A stretch of 64,000 nt of DNA from Lactimicrobium massiliense (GTDB lineage Bacteria; Bacillota_I; Bacilli_A; Erysipelotrichales; Erysipelotrichaceae). This document shows positions 58,025 to 64,000 of this stretch, piece by piece; within the stretch, counting starts at the first letter, position 1, and every line of letters starts with the position of its first letter. A program made the translations under genes and the position numbers. The notes under the pieces are model-generated. The model did no database searches and had not been told where the DNA came from. It saw only the letters and a program-made list of their open reading frames with translations. The stretch lies in the NCBI RefSeq assembly GCF_900343155.1, contig NZ_OUNG01000001.1:434001-498000 (forward strand), read 5' to 3'.

Positions 58025-59035
58025 AAGCTGGCAGACACTCTCTCCTTCCACAATGTGAAACGGCACCATATTGTGGCGGGAAGGGGCATCTGTCTTGATC
58101 CGCATTAACAGATCATTGACACTGCTGCGCACAATCGTCTCTGTATCCTGACATACAGTTGTCAGACGTGGAACCGTAAACTGAGAATAATCGATACCAT
58201 CAAATCCAATAACAGAAATATCTTCCGGAATGCGGCGTCCTGCTTCTGAGAATGCCCGCATGGCGCCAATGGCAACGGTATCACTCATGCAGAAAACGGC
58301 AGTGACTTCAGGAAATGTATGCAGCAGATTTTTGCCGGCTTCATAGCCGCCCTCCAGAGAAAATTCACAGGGAGAATACTGCCGGCTGCGCACAAAGGAA
58401 AGATTGTGCTCCTTCAGGCATCTGCTCAGGCCATGATAACGCTTATAGGCAACCTGTCCCTGCACATCGGGATCCACACCGCCAAGCAGACCGATGTGAC
58501 GGTGGCCATGGTCAATCAGATATTCTGCGGCTGCCCTTGCCCCGGCATCATCATCCGTGCAGTAAGAAGACAGGCTGTCAATATGCAGACCATTGCCATC
58601 AGCGGCCACCAGTACGCCTGGCACACCCATTTCTTCATATTCATGGCGGAAATGATCCAGATCCGCACCTAAAAACAGCAGGCCGCGCGGATGATTGTCA
58701 TGACAAATACGTTTTGCGGCCAGAACCTCATCACTGTTTTCATCCATAAACACAACTTTTACTTCTTCCCCTGCCTGTTTCAGCATGCTCTGAATAGTCT
58801 CCAGCATGCCATTGAGGAAGATATTGCATGTACTCTTGATGAATACGGTAATACTGTTTGTATGCGTCTGTTTGAGCAGCTTGGCATTGGCATTGGGCTG
58901 ATAGCCCTGCTCCTCGATCGCCTGTTCAATCTCTTTTCTTGCTTTATCGGAAACATCCTGATGATGATTTATCACCCGGGATACGGTCCCAATACTGTAG
59001 CCGGTAATCCTGGCAATATCCTTAATCGTTGCCAT
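58016..59035 (-). CDS. LacI-family transcriptional regulator
   Basis: A 339-residue LacI/GalR repressor: N-terminal helix-turn-helix TIKDIARITGYSIGTVSRVI (residues 3-22) and hinge NANAKLLKQ, then the ribose-binding-like sensor domain (GLLFLGAD, DHGHRHIGLLGG, AVFCMSDTVAIGAMRAF, SVIGFDGIDYSQFTVPRLTTV). The first residues after the hinge (TNSITVFIKSTCNIFLNGML) fit sugar regulators. There is no sugar operon adjacent, so the target is unknown. GGAGG precedes the ATG. Confidence 0.9.
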   Translation of the reverse strand: MATIKDIARITGYSIGTVSRVINHHQDVSDKARKEIEQAIEEQGYQPNANAKLLKQTHTNSITVFIKSTCNIFLNGMLETIQSMLKQAGEEVKVVFMDENSDEVLAAKRICHDNHPRGLLFLGADLDHFRHEYEEMGVPGVLVAADGNGLHIDSLSSYCTDDDAGARAAAEYLIDHGHRHIGLLGGVDPDVQGQVAYKRYHGLSRCLKEHNLSFVRSRQYSPCEFSLEGGYEAGKNLLHTFPEVTAVFCMSDTVAIGAMRAFSEAGRRIPEDISVIGFDGIDYSQFTVPRLTTVCQDTETIVRSSVNDLLMRIKTDAPSRHNMVPFHIVEGESVCQLSK

Positions 59036-59245
59036 GTTTTCCTCCTGTTATTGATCTCTTGGACTGACTGTTTTTCTTGTGTCTGTGCCCATTCCGATGC
59101 CAGTATGAAGCACCTCTTTGATCCTTGTCTGCAGAACCTGTAACGTCCTTCTTCGTCAGCCATACCATTGGTTTTATCTTCATTTTAACCTCTGTATTAC
59201 AAGTATAAACATGTCCGGATACCATCACAACGTTCACTTTCTATC

Positions 59246-59275
59246 AAAAAAGCGCATCAGGATTCTCCGATGCGC
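59246..59275 (-). terminator. terminator of EAL gene
   Basis: Minus-strand GCGCATC / GATGCGC hairpin with six T, overlapping the stop codon of the EAL remnant. Confidence 0.78.
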
Positions 59276-60347
59276 CATGCAATTGCCTCATCCGCCGGAA
59301 TCGGCCGGCTGAAATAATAGCCCTGGATATAATCACAACCCTGTTTCTTCAGGATTTCATACTGTTCCTTTGTCTCGACACCTTCCGCTACCAGACTGCG
59401 GCCAAGATGATGGGCCATGGAAATCAAATCGTTCATCGCATCCTGGCGGCCTGGCTGCAGCCATGTCGTCACGACCGAACGGTCAATCTTAATCGTATTG
59501 AACGGAATCCAGTTAAGATAGCTCAAAGAAGAATAGCCAGTGCCAAAATCATCCATCATCAGGCCTACATGAATCTTGTGCAGCTGGTCAAACAGGCGCA
59601 CAGACTCCTGGGCATTGTTCATAAACATGCTTTCGGTGATCTCAGTCTTCAAAAGATGCGGTGGAATCCGATACTTTTTGAGCATTTCCTGCAGCCAGTC
59701 AACATAGCAGGTGCACTTTGGCATCCGCTCTCTCACCCAGGGCTTCCTGCAGATCTTTCTGATCCCTCAGTCCCTGTCCGCTGCTGTCGGTAATGACGGT
59801 CAGACAGCTTGCTTCTGGCAGAATATGTGCAAATGCAGAAATGGCATTTTCCAGCCGACTGCTGTCACAGATTCCGGCAAACAGCGGATTGGACTGCACC
59901 TGCTGACGGGCAAGATCCTGGTCTGTCATATCCATGAAGAATACCGGCAGACTGGCAAAAAAGCCGGTTTGTTCATGGCAGGCAAGCGTAAAAGCCGGAT
60001 CACCGCAGACAATCACGCCCTGCATGCCATGATCAATTTTTTCCTGCAATTCCTGCTGCACAAGCGCATCTGACGCATCCCTGAGATACACAGCTTCATA
60101 GCCAATTCCCTGCCGGTACAAAGTATCCTGTATAGCATTCAGCTCAAACTGGGCGTCCAGATCACCGGCTGCTCCAGAACAGACAACCAGCACCTTTTTG
60201 CCAGTATCATTGTGGATATCCCTGGCAATGTCCTGATTCATCAGATCAGAGGATTGATTTTCCTTCACAATAGAAAAAAGAACAGAATAGCAGAAAACAG
60301 CCAAGAACAATTAAAAATATTTCGGACAGCCTCTTCCATTTTTTCAT
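59257..60347 (-). pseudogene. decayed sensor/EAL-domain protein gene
   Basis: Remnant of a cyclic-di-GMP signalling protein. 5' part: after the ATG (60347) a membrane helix (KKWKRLSEIFLIVLGCFLLF) reads in one frame, then a shift at the T6 run (60273-60279) leads into a 190-residue binding-protein-like sensor segment (GKKVLVVCSGAAGDLDAQF ... VITDSSGQGLRDQKDLQ). At about 59700-59735 the frame changes again and only the last ~150 residues of an EAL phosphodiesterase remain (LLKTEITESMF, MMDDFGTGYSSLSYL, KIDRSVV, VAEGVETKEQ, QGYYFSRP). The GGDEF and first half of EAL are missing. An IS1595 element separates the gene from its ribosome binding site. Confidence 0.78.
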
Positions 60348-60351
60348 ACAA

Positions 60352-61539
60352 CGCTATTTTCAAAGATTTAGTTGATGAGGCTGTAAACACCAAAATATCA
60401 TGAGCTATATGCCTCATAGAGGTTAATTGGCATTTTAAGCTTTGGGATCTCCGCACAGGTAAATGGAATCTGTTCAAACATTGTTTCCATGTATGCTTCT
60501 GATTTCCATTTGCGCATGTCCAGCCTGTACTTTAAATATTTCTTCATGACGATCCAATTCAAATAACCCTGGAGATGTCTTGTGCTGATACCATGTTTCT
60601 GCCTGATCATGTTTTTTAGCTCAGAGTGAAGCTCGTTTACTTCAGATACTGTATTGCCCTTTGGTGTTAAATAACCGTTAGATGGAATAATGTCACTGTT
60701 GAAGTGATTATCGCCCACGAAAGTTTGAATGCTATGGCTGTCATCACTGATAATTGTTGAATGCGCTGCGAAGTGAGAGCTATATTGATTCAGAATTTCT
60801 GCACTCTCTCTGCCTAATCCTCCAATTTTAAAGAGAATATTGTCATGCTCATCAATAGCTGTTACCAGGCAGATCTTGTGATGGCTGGTGCCAGGTAAAG
60901 CACGCTTGGTTGAATGACGGCGATGCTTTCCACGCTGTTTGCTGAATCTTGGCATTTTATCCTTCCCGGTCCCTTTCAGGTTGATTTTGGTATAAGTAGG
61001 ATCCAATTCAACATTTCCACTTAAGACCACATTATTCTGAATCTTTGCTGCAGCCTGATATAACTTGTGACGCATGTTGAAGCAGGTAGTAACTGATAAG
61101 CCTGTAGCTACACTCTGCTGAGTCAGAGTCATTCCGTTAAGCTCGCCAGAGATAAAAGTAGTCCAGATATCAAAGCTTGTTCTGGAATGAGTAAACATCG
61201 TACCTGTTGTTGCCATAAAAACAGATTTGCATTTTTTACATCTGTATTTCTGACGATTATGTGGGTTAAAGCCATTCTTAACAAAGTGAGTTGAACCACA
61301 ATGAGGACATTTCTCAACATGCAAAGAGAGATTCTCGTAATTTGTTGTCGTACAGTTTACTTTCTCTCTGAATAGCTTTTCTAAACCAACACGAATGAAT
61401 TCAATTTCGACAGGAGATAAAGAATTCAGGAAATTCTGATTAACGAGCATATCATCACCTCAACTGAAGTCATGATAAGTTATAGATATTAACTTGATGT
61501 ACTTGTTCGGGTACATCAACTATTTATTTGAAAATAGCG
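60352..61539 (-). mobile_element. IS1595-family insertion sequence
   Basis: A 1,188-bp element with terminal repeats CGCTATTTTCAAA and nearby TAGTTGATG on both ends, flanked by an 8-bp direct repeat TCATACAA (60344-60351 and 61540-61547). The duplicated target holds the start codon of the EAL gene; its GGAGGG site stays on the far side (about 61555). Confidence 0.92.
60398..61450 (-). CDS. IS1595-family transposase
   Basis: A 350-residue ISXO2-like transposase. An N-terminal zinc ribbon (KCPHCGSTHFVKNG and YRCKKCKSVF near 48-80) precedes the DDE core: ELDPTYTKINLKG near 148, IISDDSHSIQTFVG near 235 and the last acidic residue in the helix EVNELHSELKNMIRQKHG near 275. It appears complete. Confidence 0.93.
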   Translation of the reverse strand: MLVNQNFLNSLSPVEIEFIRVGLEKLFREKVNCTTTNYENLSLHVEKCPHCGSTHFVKNGFNPHNRQKYRCKKCKSVFMATTGTMFTHSRTSFDIWTTFISGELNGMTLTQQSVATGLSVTTCFNMRHKLYQAAAKIQNNVVLSGNVELDPTYTKINLKGTGKDKMPRFSKQRGKHRRHSTKRALPGTSHHKICLVTAIDEHDNILFKIGGLGRESAEILNQYSSHFAAHSTIISDDSHSIQTFVGDNHFNSDIIPSNGYLTPKGNTVSEVNELHSELKNMIRQKHGISTRHLQGYLNWIVMKKYLKYRLDMRKWKSEAYMETMFEQIPFTCAEIPKLKMPINLYEAYSS

Positions 61540-61547
61540 TCATACAA

Positions 61548-61798
61548 AAAAACCCTCCAATCCGCAAACTTCCCCATATATCGCAGAATGCCATAATATT
61601 ATCATGTATGCATATCCTGTCCACTATGCGATCTGAATCTGAAACATTTCTTCGAAAAATGAAAAAGATCCATGCTGGCACAAGGATCTTTCTCCAATCA
61701 TGATTCATTTCAGGGAGGAAAAGAAATCATTTTTGCAGATGTTTTCTCATCTGACAAGCATATAGTACAAGCATGCTGTGCACAAACGATGAAACAAA
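61548..61798. other. intergenic stretch left by IS insertion
   Basis: Holds the original ribosome binding site of the EAL gene (GGAGGG near 61555), a minus-strand hairpin AAGATCC / GGATCTT with TTTTTC (61662-61690) that could stop transcription, and a CAGATG / CATCTG pair near 61737-61753. No gene seen. Confidence 0.45.
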
Positions 61799-61827
61799 TG
61801 TGAAAGCTTGATGAAAAAGTGTATGAT
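61799..61827 (+). promoter_or_regulatory. promoter of transglutaminase-like gene
   Basis: TGTGAA (61799-61804), 17 bases, TATGAT (61822-61827). Confidence 0.5.
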
Positions 61828-61848
61828 ATTCCGAAAAGGAGATGTTTT

Positions 61849-63198
61849 ATGCTCGAAAAACTTGTTTCCCTGCGTTTTCCGCTGCCGGAAGATGTTGCCA
61901 AAGCCAAGGCAGCCGGCGATTTTAACAAAGCAGAACGCCTGATTTTGCTGTATCTGCAGGATTCCTATACACCCCAATGCATGAAAGACCGTCTGGAGAC
62001 AGAACGGGAAGTTCTTTCCCGCCTGCCATCAGCCTACCCATATGATGAAGAACAGGCACTGGCCCTTGTGCAGAAAGAAATTCCATCCTTTACGATGGCA
62101 CAGCTGCATCACTATGAAGACAGCAAGGCAGCCGACTGGATCTATATCAATGGCAAAGTGCATCTGCAATCCCGTTTCTTTGCGTCCATGCAGAAAGTAT
62201 GGCCAGAGATTGCCGAAGCAGTGGGAAGTCCTCTGCAAAAACACAATAAACTGCTGGAAGACAATGCCGATGAAATGGCAGAAAAAGGCTGGGCAGGCCG
62301 CCACATTCATCTGCGGACAGAAATCAGAATCAAGGATGAAGCCTTCCATCCCGGCAAAGTACTTGTCCACCTTCCCATTCCAGCAGAATGCATGAATATG
62401 CATAATATCCGCATTCTGGATCACAGCGAGCATGCGTTCATTGATGATCCAAAGAGTCTCAGCCGCACCATCTCCTTCCAGGAAGATCTGAAAGAGAATC
62501 ATCCGTTCTTTGTGGAATATGAATACGATTCGATCGTGAATTATCATGAAGATCAGCACATCAGCACAGAGACTGCAGATTTTGATATCGAAGAAGAGCA
62601 GCCGCAGATTGTCTTTTCTCCATTGATCAAAGCGTTATGCGAAGAACTTTCCGGCAATGAAACAGATCCGTACCGCAAGGCATGGAACTTCTACCGCTAT
62701 TGCACGGAGAACATTACATATGCCTACATGCGAGAATACATGACACTGGGTTTGATCAATGAATACTCTGCCACCCAGCGGATTGGTGACTGCGGTGTCA
62801 AGGCACTGCTGTTTATCACGCTTTGCCGCTGTGCTGGCATTCCTGCCCACTGGCAGTCCGGTCTCTATGTCACCCCTGACAGTGCCGGCAACCATGACTG
62901 GGCCATGTTCTACATCAAGCCATACGGGTGGCTGTTTGCGGATCCTTCCTTTGGCGGCTCTGCCTTCCGGGTAGGAAATCTGAAACGGCAGAAGTTCTAC
63001 TTTGGCAATCTGGATCCTTTCCGCATGGCTGCCAACAACGCCTTCCAGAAAGAATTCACTCCAGCTAAGAAATGGTGGCGCAGCGACCCCTATGACAATC
63101 AGTCTGGTGAGATTGAATATGAAGACAGAGGCCTGCACGGCAATGAACTTGAATCCACCAAGACAGTCATTGCCATGGAAAAGCTCACCCACAAATAA
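61849..63198 (+). CDS. transglutaminase-like domain protein
   Basis: A 449-residue soluble protein with a transglutaminase/protease-like core in the C-terminal half. The catalytic triad is probably Cys in QRIGDCGVKALLF (near 315), His in AGNHDWAMFYI (near 350) and Asp in LFADPSFGG (near 368). The N-terminal half (helical to 80, then beta-rich) has no clear homologue. There is no signal peptide, so it is cytoplasmic. ATG 61849 has AAAGGAG seven bases upstream. Monocistronic. The role could be peptide cleavage or cross-linking. Confidence 0.85.
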   Translation: MLEKLVSLRFPLPEDVAKAKAAGDFNKAERLILLYLQDSYTPQCMKDRLETEREVLSRLPSAYPYDEEQALALVQKEIPSFTMAQLHHYEDSKAADWIYINGKVHLQSRFFASMQKVWPEIAEAVGSPLQKHNKLLEDNADEMAEKGWAGRHIHLRTEIRIKDEAFHPGKVLVHLPIPAECMNMHNIRILDHSEHAFIDDPKSLSRTISFQEDLKENHPFFVEYEYDSIVNYHEDQHISTETADFDIEEEQPQIVFSPLIKALCEELSGNETDPYRKAWNFYRYCTENITYAYMREYMTLGLINEYSATQRIGDCGVKALLFITLCRCAGIPAHWQSGLYVTPDSAGNHDWAMFYIKPYGWLFADPSFGGSAFRVGNLKRQKFYFGNLDPFRMAANNAFQKEFTPAKKWWRSDPYDNQSGEIEYEDRGLHGNELESTKTVIAMEKLTHK

Positions 63199-63259
63199 AA
63201 ACAGCGGAAGAAGATCCAATGTCAGTAAGTTAACGGATAGCATTGACTGTTAACCCAAG

Positions 63260-63293
63260 AACACTCGTTTCAAAATGCGGCGAGTGTTTTTTA
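63260..63293 (+). terminator. terminator of transglutaminase-like gene
   Basis: AACACTCG / CGAGTGTT stem with a 13-base loop, then TTTTATTTT. Confidence 0.82.
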
Positions 63294-63339
63294 TTTTGCA
63301 ATATCCTGACAGAAGTCTTTGCAGTGCTTGTATGGAGAT

Positions 63340-64000
63340 TGTTAAGATTTTTTGATTTTGTCACCGTTTGTTAATTGTTACTGTTTTGTCACGAATACTA
63401 CTTTCTATGATCTTCCAGAACACTGAGGATGCGCTGTACGTCCTTCTGACTGTCCGCTTCATAGATCGGATCTCTTCTACGCTCGCCCACCTTTACGCAT
63501 TTGTAGTGTTTGCCATATCGATTGATGTACATTTCTTCAGTAAAGGCATCAATCTTCACAGTAATAGGTGTCTTCTGATAGATTTCGAGCATTACTCCAT
63601 CAGCGTCAAAGGCTTCATATAATGAGTTTCCCATCGAAAACATATTGTTTCTCATGGTCCTTGGATATTCCGCATAGAACACGGCAGAATAATCAAAATC
63701 TGTCGGAAGCGGACGAAATGCATCGACTGGATCCAGAACCGGGAATGAGAACTTTGCGTTGAGATAACGAATGTACTTCTCATTAAACCAGCGGTTCAGC
63801 GTGTTGTAGTTATGTGGAATATGGAATCGAATGATATCATTCGGAAGGCGTCCCTGAGCAGTGCCGTTGTACCGCTCTACACGTCCTTTAGCCTGTGGTG
63901 AATTGGCAAAGATCATCTTGATATCAAGACGGGCAAGCATGTCCGCGAACTGTGACGGCTTTCCGGATTTAACACTTCTGAAGACAGAATCCTTGTCAGA
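63340..64000 (-). mobile_element. IS1202-like element, cut by window edge
   Basis: Left end TGTTAAGATTTTTTGATTTT at 63340 matches the left end of the element at 55670 for 16 bases, then differs (TGTCAC instead of TGTCCC). TTTTGTCAC occurs twice within 55 bases of the end, like the repeated GGGACATTTT motif in the other copy. The right end is outside. Confidence 0.8.
63398..64000 (-). CDS. IS1202-like (ISNCY) transposase, partial
   Basis: The C-terminal ~200 residues of a transposase; the 5' part is beyond the window. It aligns with the copy at 55725-56996 (SDKDSVFRSVKSGKPSQFADML versus SDKFSVFRSVKAGTPTQFARMM; FANSPQAKGRVERYNGTAQ with the catalytic Glu), with perhaps 60 percent identity by eye, so it is a different element of the same family. 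Confidence 0.85.
   Translation of the reverse strand, partial: SDKDSVFRSVKSGKPSQFADMLARLDIKMIFANSPQAKGRVERYNGTAQGRLPNDIIRFHIPHNYNTLNRWFNEKYIRYLNAKFSFPVLDPVDAFRPLPTDFDYSAVFYAEYPRTMRNNMFSMGNSLYEAFDADGVMLEIYQKTPITVKIDAFTEEMYINRYGKHYKCVKVGERRRDPIYEADSQKDVQRILSVLEDHRK

Overview
The window looks like chromosome of a low-to-moderate GC, strictly fermentative gut Firmicute. The closest fit by gene content is an Erysipelotrichia- or Clostridia-like butyrate producer, but there is no rRNA or other marker here to fix the taxon. Supporting signs are AGGAGG-type ribosome binding sites before almost every gene, T-box leaders, ECF transporter subunits, class I fructose-bisphosphate aldolase, a complete butyryl-CoA module with ptb-buk, and YesM/YesN-type two-component genes. 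I see no tRNA, rRNA or CRISPR array.

Layout. 0.1-3.4 kb: a translationally coupled zinc-ribbon / Y-family polymerase / YolD operon, then aldolase. 3.6-6.2 kb: MFS carrier, DUF4256 protein, an unannotated 29-residue membrane peptide behind a palindromic operator, and a divergent ECF S component. 6.3-7.3 kb: an IS200/IS605 element with intact tnpA and a decayed divergent tnpB. 7.3-12.7 kb: a secreted beta-helix-like surface protein, an asnB-ilvE operon behind an asparagine T-box, and coaD. 12.8-22 kb: butyrate synthesis, with ptb-buk (+) and thl-crt-hbd-bcd-etfB-etfA (-) around a C39-like peptidase gene. Both butyrate promoters carry Rex-like operators. 22-25 kb: LURP-one-like protein, nucleoid-associated protein, a second zinc-ribbon protein and an unknown protein. 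24.8-35 kb: a galactose-type ABC system (mglBAC) divergent from a response regulator, a YesM-like kinase and two extra sugar-binding proteins. 35-38.2 kb: a membrane protein, a ribbon-helix-helix protein and a cysK-cysE operon. 38.2-39 kb: a second IS200 element. 39-45 kb: galT-galE and a large M16C protease. 45-50 kb: small unknowns, HAD phosphatase, DUF488, ECF S component, cytidine deaminase, a 58-residue protein and a zinc-ribbon membrane protein. 50-57.4 kb: metQ-metN-metI behind a methionine T-box, a second metQ, and two insertion sequences. 57.5-64 kb: gamma-carbonic-anhydrase-like protein, LacI regulator, a decayed EAL-domain gene hit by an IS1595 element, a transglutaminase-like protein, and an IS1202-like element running off the right edge.

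How the parts work together. Acetyl-CoA goes to butyryl-CoA through thl, crt, hbd and bcd-etfAB, and butyrate is made with ATP gain by ptb-buk; candidate Rex sites would couple both operons to NADH/NAD+. Galactose-type sugars enter through MglBAC under the adjacent two-component system and carbon catabolite control, and galT-galE feed the Leloir pathway. Amino-acid supply is controlled at the RNA level by three mechanisms in one window: an Asn T-box (asnB-ilvE), Met T-boxes (metQ), and, for cysK-cysE, what appears to be a ribosome-mediated attenuator with a leader peptide carrying three consecutive cysteine codons.

The most interesting observations are the cysteine leader-peptide attenuator, the two IS insertions that separate the second metQ from its own T-box, the paired Rex-like sites, the long coiled-coil extension on MglC, and several small genes with strong ribosome binding sites.
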